From positions 1 to 33,598 of the forward strand of contig KV424152.1 in NCBI GenBank assembly GCA_001632435.1: a stretch of 33,598 nucleotides of DNA, given 5' to 3'. The first letter of the stretch is position 1. Every line of letters begins with the position of its first letter. This DNA comes from Calocera cornea HHB12733. Taxonomy: Eukaryota > Basidiomycota > Dacrymycetes > Dacrymycetales > Dacrymycetaceae. The notes under the pieces were generated by a model. The model was given only the letters and a program-made list of their open reading frames with translations. It was not told the origin of the DNA and made no database searches. The translations under genes were made by a program, and so were the position numbers. Positions 10,285 to 21,438 of the stretch are shown here, piece after piece.

Positions 10285-10717
10285 GTCCGCAAAGAAGGTG
10301 CGAGTTAAGTAGGATTCGGAGGCAAACGGAAGCAGATTGAAGTGCGCGGTGCTTGAAATTTATGGTGACAATGCGCGGTCAACGTGGGTAAATTCATACC
10401 TCATGAGATAGTTTGTGACAGATGTGCTTCCCAATTGACGCAAATTACAGTGAAGTACTTCTCGCGGTAAGCTTGGAATTCAATATCTGCCCATTTTGGC
10501 TGTTGCGAGCCAGTATGAGAGGGCGGTCGGAACTTTCGGAGTTGAGCTCCGTCTGAACTCCGAAAAGTTTCACTTTTGCAAGTGCGCGGCCACGGAAATC
10601 ACGGCGACAAGGGGCCAAAACGCGCGGTCAAGGGGCTTGGTGACCGGTGACACGCGCACCTTCTTTGCTGAGTACAGTACATCCTACGCGTCTCGTCGTC
10701 CCTCATCTGCAGTGGAC
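10285..10717. repeat. Segment bounded by a 14-bp inverted repeat
   Basis: GCAAAGAAGGTGCG at 10291-10304 recurs in reverse complement at 10657-10670. Between them a hairpin AACTTTCGGAGTT / AACTCCGAAAAGTT lies near 10530-10570. I see no target duplication, so a second MITE is possible but unproven. There is no supported gene. Confidence 0.4.
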
Positions 10718-11172
10718 ACCACATATGGCGAGATCAGCGCATTGTCATTTGCCGCCACGCCGTTGTTCGACGTTGCGTTCCGTAGCCTTTCCGACGACAT
10801 GCTCTTTGATGGTGCAATTGACATCATCTGCGATCTCATCCACGAGACCCAAGAAGTCAGTGAAACCGGCCGGTAATACAGGTATTTGTGCCGATGGTTA
10901 TCGCGCTGGAGCCCATGCTCATACAGGCAGCGGATGATCCCGAAAGGATCAAGGGCAATTGCCGAATCTATGTTCGGCGCGACTTCTGACGCGAGATGAG
11001 TGATACATACCATCAAGGACTGCTGGTCGATTCTCGGTGCGGACAAGTACCTCGGGATGGCGCTTGAGCACATGGGGGTCGCCGTTGCGACATACGAAGG
11101 ATCATGAACATGAGCCTAGACTACGTCCCCTTCCTCATGAGCCACATCTCGGAGGGCGTTGCCCCCAACGAA
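10718..11172 (+). pseudogene. Truncated, internally deleted copy of the MTR10-type importin gene
   Basis: From the codons for TYGEIS onward, about 250 bp match the large exon of the intact gene (13192-13440), including SFAATPLFD and SDDMLFDGA. The copy then skips about 300 bp, resumes with the region for KDCxSILGADK (near 13755-13840), skips again, and ends with a fragment like the one at 14027-14085 (PFLMSHISEG). There are stops and frame changes between pieces, and no start or N-terminal exons. It is a dead gene fragment, possibly carried here with the neighbouring repeats. The only exon copied is the intron-free one, so a DNA or RNA route cannot be told apart. Confidence 0.85.
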
Positions 11173-11208
11173 TATTTTTGATTTAATTGTTAGGACTAAC
11201 GATACAGT

Positions 11209-11792
11209 CTACTGAAGACCCATCCTCGTCAGGATGGCGTGCAGGCGGTCACTCAGCTCTTTCAGCCTAGTCTGTCCGTCAACAGTCTTCATACCGCCCA
11301 GCGCGTTCGCCAGATGCTGCCCGGCATCCTCCTCCTCCTCAATCCCATGCTCTCTTGCATGGGCGATGGCTTCTGCATCCCTCGGTGCAACATCCCTGAA
11401 TTGCAGCTCAGCCAGGCGCTGAGTAATGAACTTCATTTCCTCCAAGTCGGCGCGCACTTGAGGGGAGGGGCCAGCATCCGAGCTAGCATGCGATTGCGTC
11501 TGCGTGAGATACTGCAGAAGTGCAGCAGCGGTCCCACGCATATTCCCAAGATTGCGGCCCACTGGCACGCCGGTCTCGGAGAATCCTTGGTCGAAACCTT
11601 CTTGAAGATGAGCCTCTTTCCCTGCTGTGATACCTTCTCGGTATCCATCCTATGTAACAATGAGATCGTAGTAATTATGGAGTGGCTCGAGCATACATTT
11701 GTGTACTTCTCGGCCAATGAGTTCCATTCCCTGTCTGCCGTACCGCTCTCCATCACTTCACCCTCGTCCATCCACGCATCGTCATCCTCCAT
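11209..11792 (-). CDS. YAE1: Yae1-family protein, Fe-S assembly adaptor
   Basis: Exons 11792-11697 and 11649-11209, 178 residues; the intron has a GTATGC donor and ends ACATAG. The spliced junction gives the family's repeating glycine pattern: GYREGITAGKEAHLQEGFDQ then GFSETGVPVGRNLGNMRG, the so-called deca-GX3 motif. In yeast, Yae1 with Lto1 delivers the Fe-S cluster of the ABC protein Rli1 via the cytosolic assembly machinery. The N-terminus is acidic (MEDDDAWMD) and the C-terminal 100 residues are helical and charged. The gene is divergent from the importin gene, about 530 bp apart. Confidence 0.9.
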
Positions 11793-12323
11793 GCTCAAGC
11801 TCCCAATTCAGCTTACTGCTGTTTGATCAATGTCACTCCACCAGAAGGGCACTGCCCAACGTACTCCGCTGCCGCCGTCGGAAGAGACAGGAGCGGTAAC
11901 AATGGGAGGTTGCGAATCGCGTCGATCTTGGCTGCAAATTGACCTCCTGCTGCCGTGGGAGTGGGACAGGGAGGCTTCGAAAGCGCCGGGAATAGCTCAA
12001 GTTCGGGTATGCAGAATTGAGATCTCAAGGTAGCACGGTTAAATGGAGAACAGTCGTTATTGCGGGTGTGGAGACACACTGGGTTGGATCTGACGCTGAG
12101 ACGGACGGGTTAACAAAAGCGAAAGGAATCCCGATGCAGTCTGCCTGAAAATGCGTGCCTATTGACGGAGGCAAATCCCCGCTCCAAACATTCTTAGGAC
12201 ACGTCCGTAATCGCCACTTCCGCAGCATACTTACCGTGACTCCTATTCACCTGCATTCTACCCTTCTCTCCTTCTCTCCACCTGGGCTAGCGGCTGCTCG
12301 ATACCCAGTCAATCAACACCAGA
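11793..12323. promoter_or_regulatory. Shared upstream region of YAE1 and MTR10
   Basis: Divergent promoter region of 531 bp. On the plus strand a C/T-rich stretch (about 12240-12290) directly precedes the importin start, as is common for fungal housekeeping genes. I see no convincing TATA box or additional gene. Confidence 0.45.
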
Positions 12324-15300
12324 ATGGCGTCCGCAGAAGAGGCAATGAAAACGGTGGCGACCGCACTGGACACGCTGTACAACAACCCGGACAACGCAGC
12401 CAAGCTTCGGGCGAACACCTGGCTTCAGGACTTCCAGCACACCGTGAGCGCTTTCCGGCTTCCATCGGACAATCGGACACCGTTTCCTCATCACATCATT
12501 CTCTGTTCGGCGATGTAGAAGGAGGCATGGGCGACGAGTAACGCGTTGCTTCTTGCGCCGGATGCGCCAATCCAGTGGAAGCTCTTTGCCGCACAGACCT
12601 TCCGCGCAAAGGTGGGCGCTTGCCTCCCAGTCATCCGTATAAATTTTAACAAGCGACTGGTGTCACAGGCGACCTATGATCTTTCCCAGCTCACTCCACC
12701 AGAACGCGTCTCCTTACGCGACATGCTCCTCGCTGCGATGGAGGCGTTCGCCGGTGGCCCGAGACCAGTCCTGACTCAGATATGTCTGGCACTGGCTGTG
12801 ATGGCTCTTCAGATGCCAGACTGGAACGACGCAGTACAGGGCTTGATCAAAGCATATGGAGGGGACGTTCGGATGGTGAACGCTCTGTTGGATTTCTTGA
12901 CGGTGCTGCCGGAGGTGGTGGGCGAAGCGCATGTTCCGATTTCGGTACGTGAATCAGGACTGCGCACGTGATACCCCCTCTGACCATATAACAGCAAGAA
13001 GAAGCGAACCAAAGAGCAGCGGCACTGCTGTCCGACAATTCTGAGCAAGTACTGGCATTGCTTGCGGCGTACATCAAAGCCGATGGTACGTGATCACTAC
13101 GTCTGTACAGTCGTCCTATCTCACACGGTTACCTCCCAGGCGTGACGGAAGCCATCCAGCAAAGTGTGTTCGAATGTGCCAGGATCTGGATCACATATGG
13201 CGAGATCAGCCCCTTGTCATTTGCCGCCACGCCGTTGTTCGACTTCGCATTCCGCGGTCTTTCCGACGACATGCTCTTTGATGGTGCAGTTGACATCATC
13301 TGTGATCTCATCCATGAGACACAAGAAGTCAGCGAGAACCTGCCGGTGATTCAGAAAGTGGTGCCGATGGTTATCGCTCTGCAGCCAATGCTCATCCAAG
13401 CAGCGGACGATCCCGAAAGGATTAAGGGTATTTGCCGAATCTTCGTACAAGCTGGCGAGAGCTATCGGCAGCTTATCGTGCATCATCCCGAGACGTTCTT
13501 CCCCATCGTTCAGGCGATCGCCCAATGTTCCGCTATGGACGACTTCGACGTCGTACCCGTCACATTCCCCTTCTGGTACCGCTTCGCCGGCGCCCTCGGC
13601 AAGATGACGCAGGTACCGAAGCAGTTTATGGAGGTATACGAAGGCCTTGTGCATACGCTCATCCGCCACTTGCAATACCCGCAGGATCCGACCGGCTTGT
13701 CCCCGCAGGAGATGGACGAGTTCCGCGACTTCCGGCACGAGATGGGCGACACCCTCAAGGACTGCTGCTCGATTCTCGGAGCCGACAAGTGCCTCGGAAT
13801 TGCGCTTGAACACATCAAGGTTGCTGTTGCGAAGCATGAGAGCTGGCAGGCTATCGAGGCACCCCTGTTCTCGATGCGCTCTATGGGTGCCGAGGTTGAC
13901 ATTCAAGGCACATCGGTTATTCCACAAGTTCTCGAGCTCATTCCCAACCTGCCGCAGCATCCGCGCGTGAGATATGCGGCATTGTTATTCGCAGGACGGT
14001 ACACGGAGTGGATCAACCTGAGGCCAGACTACATCCCGTTCATAATGAGCTACATCTCGGAGGGCTTTGCTACCAACGATCCGGAGGTGATCGCTGCTGC
14101 ATCGCAAGCGATGAGCTATCTCTGCAAAGATTGCAAGACGGTGAGTCACATTTGCATTTAGCTTGGGCACCAGCCTAACTTGCGCCTAGCATCTTGTATC
14201 ATACTTGCCAGAGCTGCACCAGTTCTTGCAGACGCGTGGCCTACAAATGCACCAGGAAGACGTCATGTCCATCTACGACGGTGTGGCCTGGGTGCTGAGC
14301 AGTCTCCCAGTCTCCGAAGCTGCAGCGGGGCTGCTGCAGTTCTCTACACCACTGATTCAGCAAGTGGCGACTGCGACTCAGCGAGCTGGCGAATATTCGC
14401 GGGACGAGCTCAAGCCGGTTGCGGATGCGCTGGAGAACCTCGAGAGCTTGATCAAGGTCATGATTGGCTTTGGTGAGCTCTTCCCAACGGACTGTTTGGA
14501 CACTCCGGGACGTGTATGGCCGATCTTCGATGCCTTCCTCGCCCGTTACGGGACAACATTTTTCATTTCTGAACGCGTCACGAGCGTCATACGGAGAGCC
14601 GTTCAAAATTGGCCTGCCGACAGTTGCCGGCCTTTGGCAGCCAGTGTGGCGGTGCGAATGTGCCAGTCTTTCGAGGAGAGTGGCTTTTCCGGGTACATCT
14701 GGATCTCTGGCAAGCTTATCGATCGATACTTTGCGGGCGGTGATGCTCAGCTCCACGCAACATTTGCAACAATGTTCGATCGCGAGACTCGCAAGACGAT
14801 CGAACTGTTTGCAGAGCATCAGAGTCGTCCGGATGCCCTGCAGGATGGTGAGCTAACGCTGCTCTCCGTTGGTCCAGATGATGCTCATCATGCACTTGCA
14901 GTTATCGATGACTACGTGCATCTATTAATGCAGGTTGCAGAGCAGATGCCCGACTCGCTCTATCTTTCTCCTTCGTTCCCGCTAATCTTCCAAATCCTTC
15001 TTGCCGGTCTCAAAATCTCGAATGTCGACTTGAACCACGTTACTCTCTCCTTCCTTCTCAACGTCCTCAACAATCCGGGTTTGCTCAACGCTGCCTTGGA
15101 ACCATCACTACACCCTCCTGCGTATGTAACCAGCATCAGGACAACCGTCGAAACATACGCTCCGCAACTCTTGGATGCCTTGTTGACGGGCATGATGGAT
15201 CATTATGTGGAGGACTGCATCGATCTTGTTGTGGAGATTACTCATGTGATCGCAAAGCTCTGGCAGCGCCAGCTGCTCACCTGGCTGGAGCCGGCGTTGG

Positions 15301-15529
15301 CCCAAATTCCAGATAATCTTGTGTTGCCAGAAGCTAAAGTTGTCTTTTTCAATGACATGACGAGGTGCGTATTTCGTTACGAGCATGTGATCAATGCTGA
15401 ATGAATCCTAGCGCATTGGGACCATCGAGCATTGACAAGGTCAAGCAGGCCGTGTTGAACTTGCACCGCGCTTCTCGCCGGCTGCGTCAGCGGCGAATGC
15501 ATATGATGGATATGGCTCGCGACAGATAG
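12324..15529 (+). CDS. MTR10: Importin-beta family nuclear import receptor, MTR10 / transportin-3 type
   Basis: Seven exons: 12324-12443, 12519-12611, 12669-12944, 12995-13085, 13140-14140, 14190-15364, 15412-15529; phases close and give 957 residues, the normal size. The N-terminus has the usual tract ALDTLYNNPD...ANTWLQDFQHT|KEAW...IQWKLFAAQTFRAK, the importin N-terminal domain that binds Ran-GTP, followed by helical HEAT-like repeats to the end. Mtr10/TNPO3 carries SR-type RNA-binding proteins, and in yeast Npl3, into the nucleus. The 3' end is basic (ASRRLRQRRMHMM). A broken copy of its exon 5 lies 1.6 kb upstream. All donors are GT and all acceptors AG. Confidence 0.93.
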
Positions 15530-15743
15530 TTAGTACAGGCATTCATTTACAATATACCTCAGCTAGTCCGATACCTTTGTGTGAGTATCGCACTCTAGAG
15601 ACTGTCACAGTAGGATACCATCTGTATGTAGCAGGGTTCAAATCACAAGTCTTTGATCATCCGTTCCGTTTCCCCGATCTGCACAGGTTTCAGTTTACCT
15701 TCCGGCTGTTTTGCTTCTGACACGTACCTCCGCTCATCCCACC

Positions 15744-16524
15744 ATGTCCACGCCCTGGTACAATGCGCCTACAAGTCCTGCATGGCAGATCATACACTCG
15801 GTTATCGCTATTATTTCGGGATATCGAACTGCGGCGATCGGCGTTCAGGCTCCCAACAAGGATCCAGCCGCACAGACGCGCTATAAAGAAAACGAGACTA
15901 TTGTACTCATTTTTGTGCTCATGCCGAAGGCCATCCAAGTCTACATTGCGCTAACAATGCTGTTCATGGCCGCCCGCGCGGGTTTGGCGTTCGCCGCTCC
16001 CGATGAATTGTCAAGAATCTGCACATCTTGCCCACCCATGTGGCTCACTTTGTGCGGCGTGGCCGGCTCGTTGTTAGCTTGGGCTGGCAGCGAGCTTCGC
16101 CTTCAGTGCTATGCGGCGCTTGGCGAATACTTCACTTTCCGTCTTGCCATCCAGGACAAGCAGCCGGTACGATATCAAAGAAACGTGGGGAGCCCAAGCG
16201 GACTGACGTGTGGGTCTATAGTTGATCACGACTGGTCCTTATACGTACCTCCGACATCCCTCATACTTGGGCGCGCTCATGGCCGGGATCGGCATGGAAC
16301 TCTCCATGATCCTCTGCAATCCTATATCGCTGTGCTACGGACGGAAGTTGTTCAAGTACAGCCAGGAGGTGGAAACCGGATTTCTCATTCTCATGTCCGT
16401 CGCACCGATAGCCGCTCTCGTTCGACGGATGGGAAATGAAGAGAAGATGTTGAAAGCCAAGTATGGCAAAGAGTATACAGAGTGGGAACGCAGGACGTGG
16501 CGAATGGTTCCTTTCGTATACTGA
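15744..16524 (+). CDS. Isoprenylcysteine carboxyl methyltransferase family membrane protein
   Basis: Exons 15744-16166 and 16222-16524, 241 residues. Hydrophobic segments near residues 50-75 and 100-125 and in the second exon fit a multi-pass membrane protein. Exon 2 carries the family's catalytic signature LITTGPYTYLRHPSYLG (SAM binding) and the closing pattern AKYGKEYTEWERRTWRMVPF. Ste14/ICMT methylates the C-terminal prenylated Cys of Ras-like proteins and pheromones in the ER membrane. I do not name it STE14 because fungi often have several ICMT-like proteins, and this one is only moderately similar at the N-terminus. Confidence 0.8.
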
Positions 16525-17771
16525 TCCATGTATGGCATGCCGGCCAGTGCTGCCGGTCAGGTTAGTGTATCGTTCGAGCAAACCAAACTAGCGCCTCTAC
16601 ATTGTCCACCGGTTCACGTTCTTGTTCCTCACAGCTATCGGTCTACTCGTGCGGCACGACTGAGTTTCCCTCATCAAAGCACTTCTACCTCAAGCTGCCC
16701 GACTCTTCCAGTCCTTCCGATATTCGCACATGGGGCTCCTCTCTGGTTCCTGCTCGCTGGCATCTTCGGCTTCTCGGCTGTTTAGACCCAGACGAGACTC
16801 CGGACACATTGCCGCGACAGTGCCCGGATCATGCTTCACGTTCCATCTGGCAAGGTGAGAGAAACAACAAGCAAGTCTACGGGCTTTGCTACCATGCTGT
16901 GGTTGCATTGACACGCAAGCCAGTTAATCGTGACTGGATTCGAGGCGTTTGTCCAGCGCCTGGCTGATGTCAACAGCATCATGATTGGAGTCGGTCTGAT
17001 TTTGACACACGAGCTCGCCAAGCTATACATACTTGGCATTCGGTCGGCGCCCATGTTCTGGTGTGATCCAGCGAACATTGACTGTACGATGTATGCGGCG
17101 GAATGCCGTAGGACTTGCCTAGCTTACAAATATTGTTCATAACACAAGAGGAATCTCGTCCATGTTACCAGAGAACCAGAATCAGTGGCTCAGACGTTGG
17201 AAGTTCATCATCTCGGAAACTCCGCTCGCCAGCCCCGCTGAAAGGGCGTTGGTTCGCTGGCCGATCTCAGCCAGACCAGGCACAAATTTGCAGCTCCAGC
17301 AGAAACACTATTGTCTTTCTTGCCGATGTGCGATTGACAGCGGCCGACAAGATCCAGCAGTACAAGCCTCCACTCCGGAGCATCGGCAAGAAGTCTTTAG
17401 CCTAAATACTGAGGATGATTCAGGATTCGCCAAGGACCGAGGAAGACAAATTTCATCGCGGTGTCCGGCAACGCGTCTCGCTGTTGGCGGCTAACGTGTA
17501 TGAGTTGCTGTTCATAGCGACTTTTTCCCGACACAACTGGCACCTGCACACGCAGCGGTGATAATGCAACACAGCAGGAAAGCGTTAGGGCCTCGGAGAG
17601 GATAGGGAAGCCTAATAAAAGTCCGGTTACTTAAGGGTCAAGGGCTGAAGGAGAAGCCGGAGCCAAACGCACGTGTGGTGACGATGTGGAAACCCAATCA
17701 GCTCGGCGACCCCTCACCACTGCCCCTCACCGCCCTCCCTCTCCGAGGCCAGCTCCTGCGTCACCACCACC
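16525..17771 (+). other. Gap of 1.25 kb with a possible decayed ICMT-family copy
   Basis: No intact gene. At 16835-16855 a frame reads GSCFTFHLAR, close to GEYFTFRLA at the end of exon 1 of the upstream methyltransferase. After a possible GTGAGA...CAAG intron, the frame at about 16922 reads LIVTGFEAFVQ, matching LITTGPYTYLR at the start of its exon 2, and a hydrophobic stretch IMIGVGLILTHEL follows near 16980. The catalytic RHPSY motif is absent. The rest, up to 17771, has no recognisable coding potential. Either a decayed duplicate or chance similarity. Confidence 0.3.
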
Positions 17772-19088
17772 ATGCTGACCCACACGTCAAGGGCGGTCGC
17801 CGCCTCTCTGCGCTCTACCAGTGCGTTAGGAATGAGGTTTTGGAGGGACCGGCAGCTGACACGTGCTACAGGCGGCCGCAGGGCGTTCTCCCTGTCGACG
17901 GCTAGGAAGAGCTACGAAGATACCATTGCCAACTTGAAAATCAGGAAGGATACGCGCGTTCTTTGCCAGGGTTTCACTGGAAAGACTGTACGTCAATCAT
18001 GAAAACATGCTGTTCGCCCCTTTGACGAATATACTCTGCTAGGCCACCTTCCATATCCAAGAGGCACTCGCATATGGCACGAACATGGTGGGTGGTGTAT
18101 CACCGAAGAAGGCCGGCCAAACGCATCTCGGTCTGCCAGTATTCGGCACTGTGAAGGATGTGCGTACGAAAACTTTCTGTGAAGACATTATCACTGACGC
18201 ATGTATGCAGGCTGTTCGGGACGTCCAACCCGAGGCTACTGTCCTTTACGTCCCGCCTCCTTTCGCTGCCGATGCAATCCTCGAGGCAATAGAAAACGAG
18301 ATCGGTCTCATTGTCTGCATCACCGAGGGCATTCCGCAGGCGGATGAAATCAAGGTCGTGCAGGCACTAAACAGCCAGTCCAAGTCCCGCCTCGTGGGTC
18401 CGAACTGCCCGGGTATCATCAACCCCTTGGGCTGCAAGATGGGTATTCAGCCGGGTCACATTCACATGCCGGGGAAGATTGGTTAGTCTATTCAGTGCTC
18501 GAGCGAGTTCATGTACTGACAAGCTGCAGGCATTGTCTCTCGCTCCGGTACTCTGACATATGAGGCCGTCAACCAGACAACCCTTGCTGGCCTCGGGCAG
18601 TCGCTCTGCGTTGGCATCGGTGGCGACCCTTTCCCGGGTTCCCAGCATATCGATGTTCTGAAGGTCTTCATGGAGGATGACGACACTCAGGGTGCGTTGA
18701 ATGACCAGCTGTGAGGACCTGCACTGATTCGATTGCCCAGGCATCGTTATCATCGGCGAGATCGGTGGTTCCATGGAGGAGGATGCGGCGGCCTACCTCG
18801 AGATGGTCAACAAGACGCGTGCCAAGCCCAAGCCCGTGGTCGGCTTCATTGCTGGCCGCACCGCTCCCCCAGGGCGTCGTATGGGCCACGCTGGTGCGAT
18901 CATTAGCGGTGGCAAGGGCCGTGCGGAGGACAAGGTGGCCGCTCTGGAGAAGGCCGGCGCTATCGTATGCGACAGCCCAGCGAAAATCGGCGAGACCATG
19001 CTGAAGGTACGCTCAAACGAAAGCTGTCACAAGACACGCGCTGACTTCGATGATTGTGCAGGCGATGCAGGATGCTGGGCTCCACTAA
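17772..19088 (+). CDS. LSC1: Succinyl-CoA ligase alpha subunit, mitochondrial
   Basis: Seven exons: 17772-17820, 17872-17987, 18043-18159, 18211-18481, 18530-18691, 18741-19006, 19062-19088; 335 residues. Introns 1 (51 nt) and 3 (51 nt) are multiples of three, so the frame also reads through them; consensus branch sites (GCTGAC, CACTGACG) and family length argue for removal. An Arg/Ser-rich N-terminus ([14 protein letters not shown]) is a mitochondrial presequence. CQGFTGKT (CoA site), [18 protein letters not shown] and [16 protein letters not shown] with the phosphorylated His are all present. It works with the beta subunit in the TCA cycle, converting succinyl-CoA to succinate with formation of ATP or GTP. 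Confidence 0.95.
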
Positions 19089-19241
19089 TCTCCCAAACCT
19101 CCCACATACAATCAACCTCGTAGACCCGTCATACTGGTAGCGCTTTCTTCTGTCCCGGAACGGTTTGTTGAATACCATCAAATCAATCTTTGCGGATTGT
19201 CTGGACACGAGGCCCTTAACTTTCTTCTAATTCATCTTAAT

Positions 19242-20543
19242 TTATGCTACAACAGGCTCAGGATGGATCGGCTGCGATTCCTGAGGAAGAGGCTGCTGCT
19301 TCGCACGCTCCTTCTCTAGCACCTGCTCCTGCGTGAAGCTCTCCATGCCCTCCAGGCCCCACCGGTCGAACATCGCCTTGTCCTCTTCCCAGCCAGAGCC
19401 TGCAAGAATATGAGCAAGAAGAATGAAGGCGCACGAAACACGGCTCACAAGGCGTCGTCAACATCTTTTCACCCGTGAACACGGCATTAGCACCCGCCAT
19501 GAAGCACATGGCCTGCTCGGTCTCCGTGAACGTCTGCCTGCCCGCCGCGAGCCTGATGATCGTCCTGGGGAGCACGATCCTCGCGGTGGCGATCGTCCTG
19601 ATCATCTCCGGCGCAGTCGTTGGGGTGTTCCCCTCGAGCGGCGTCCCCCGGATGGGCACGAGGGCGTTGACGGGGAAGCTCTCCGGGTGCTCGGGGAGGT
19701 TCGCGACCTCTGCAATCAGCCCGACCCTGTCCTCCTCCTGCTCCCCCAGGCCCAGAATGCCCCCGGAGCAAACGTTGATCCCCGCCTCGCGGACATTAGC
19801 GAGCGTGGCGAGCCGCTCATCGTACGTGCGCGTGCTGATGACGCTCGGGTAGAACTCGCGCGACGTGTCCAGGTTATGGTTGTACGCCGTCAGGCCCGCC
19901 TCCTTGAGCTGCCGCGCCTGGTCGGCGCTGAGCATGCCGAGCGTGGTGCACACCTCCATGCCCATCCCGCGGACCTCGCGGACCATCTCGAGGATGCGGG
20001 AGAAGCCCGACTTGCGCCCCGCGAGGTCCCGCCAGGCCGCGCCCATGCAGAACCGCGTGCTGCCGTTCGCCTTTGCTTTGCGCGCTTCGGCTAGGACCGG
20101 CTCGAGCTCGACGAGCCGCTGCGCTTTCGTGGCCGTGTCGTAGCGCGAGGATTGGGAGCAGTAGGCGCCTGGGAAGCGTCAGCAGCGGTCCCTGCCAGTG
20201 GTATGGCGTTACCCACAGTCCTCGCTACATCCTCCAGCTAGTCGTAGCCGTCAGATCAGAACAACCGTCGACGAGGCTGAGTATATGCTCACTCACTCTT
20301 GATATTCATGAGCGTGCAAAGCTGCACCTTGGCCGGATCATGCCACACGCGATGGACGCTCGCGGCCCGGTACACGAGCTCCATCAGCGGGGTGTCGTAC
20401 ACCGCCTGCACCTCGGCGCGTGTCCAGTCGTTGCGTACAGCGGGCCGCGCGTGGGGGGGAGGGGGGGGGGCGGGGAGGGGGGAGGCAGAGAGGACAGCGG
20501 TCGCGTGGGAGCGGGTAAGGCGCGGGGGGTGGGGGAGACGCAT
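19242..20543 (-). CDS. BIO2: Biotin synthase (radical SAM)
   Basis: Exons 20543-20297, 20237-20217, 20168-19449, 19399-19242; 381 residues. The 21-nt second exon is required: joined, exons 1-3 give NIKTGGCSEDCAYCSQSSRY, the CX3CX2C motif that binds the [4Fe-4S] cluster cleaving S-adenosylmethionine. RFCMGAAWRDL, YNHNLDTSREFY (Asn and Asp of the second, [2Fe-2S] site region), CSGGILGLGE and NALVPIRGTPLE follow in family order. The N-terminus is rich in Pro, Arg and Ser and likely targets mitochondria, where Bio2 adds sulfur to dethiobiotin. The C-terminus (after SGWEEDKAMFDRWGLEGM) is a short low-complexity tail. It converges with LSC1, about 150 bp apart, and diverges from the mutarotase gene. 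Confidence 0.94.
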
Positions 20544-20841
20544 GCTTATGGGCTGTGAGCGGGGAGGACGACGAGCGAGAGCAACGAGTGACAGAGGGAC
20601 AGCGGGAGAAGAGAGCAGGATGGCAGAGGGGAGCGAGGGGATGAGAGGACGACGAGCCGGTGACCGTTCGACGCCGTCTGATACGCTGCTCACCTCGTTG
20701 GGGGAACACGGCTCCCGGGACACATCGGTGGCGGTGCAGAAGAAGCCTTGGCGGCTATTCAGTCGCGGGAGGTCCCTGATGCTACCCGGGGTAGTCGCCA
20801 CATCCCCCTACCCCACAAACCACTGACGTCCCGGGCGAGCG
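20544..20841. promoter_or_regulatory. Short divergent promoter between BIO2 and the mutarotase gene
   Basis: 298 bp serve both genes. The BIO2 side is purine-rich on the plus strand (pyrimidine-rich in the BIO2 sense). No TATA box is obvious. Confidence 0.5.
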
Positions 20842-21311
20842 ATGGCAGACTGTGCACCGGAGACCAAGACGAGCGAGGGGAAGCGGGTGTGTCAGGTGAT
20901 CAAGCTGCGCAAGGAGCACGCGGAGGAGTACAAGCGCGTACATACCTCTCCCCCCTCGCACCTACCACCCCTCACCCGGCTCACCCACGGCAGATCCACG
21001 CCTCCGTCTGGCCCGGCGTCCTCGCAGCCCTGCGCCGCGCACACATCGTAGACTACTCGATCCACCTACTCTCCTCACCACCCTACCCCTCCCTCCCTGG
21101 GGAAGAGCTGGCCGGGCTGCTGATCGCCACCTTCAAGTACGTCGGCAGCAACTGGGAGGGCGATATGCGCGCTGTGGCCGAGGATGAGGAAACGCGGCGC
21201 TGGTGGGGCGTCACGGATGGGATGCAGGCGAGCTTCGTAAAGGGCGCGGAGGGGAGCGAGGCCGGCGAGTGGTGGACGGATTGTGAGGAGGTGTTCAGGT
21301 TCGAGGGATGA
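20842..21311 (+). CDS. L-rhamnose mutarotase family protein
   Basis: Exons 20842-20937 and 20994-21311, 137 residues. The reading KLRKEHAEEYKR|IHASVWPGVLAALRRA, then DYSIHLL, YVGSNWEGDM and WWGVTDGMQ follows the RhaM/YiiL pattern, with the conserved His of the IHxxVWP motif and the paired Trp. The bacterial enzyme interconverts the anomers of L-rhamnose; fungi with the oxidative rhamnose path keep such proteins, though activity here is inferred. Cytosolic, no signal peptide. Its 3' end faces the acyl-CoA-binding gene 127 bp away. Confidence 0.85.
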
Positions 21312-21438
21312 GCAGTTGAGCTCTCGTTATGTTGGCTGTAACGCTCTACAGGTCTCCAAGATGGCTCTACAAGTACAAACATGCTTTCCACACTCGACCC
21401 ATTCTGGCACATGACGACGGCACAGCGCAGGCTCACGC

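Noticed and set aside
13217..13960. 247-codon minus-strand frame inside the importin gene
   Set aside because: It is the shadow of the conserved plus-strand exon; the plus frame matches the family throughout.
15625..15655. tRNA-like B-box (GGTTCAAATC)
   Set aside because: No matching A-box, acceptor stem or anticodon arm can be drawn around it.
20289..20543. Biotin synthase lacking its CX3CX2C motif
   Set aside because: The motif appears once the 21-nt micro-exon is included.
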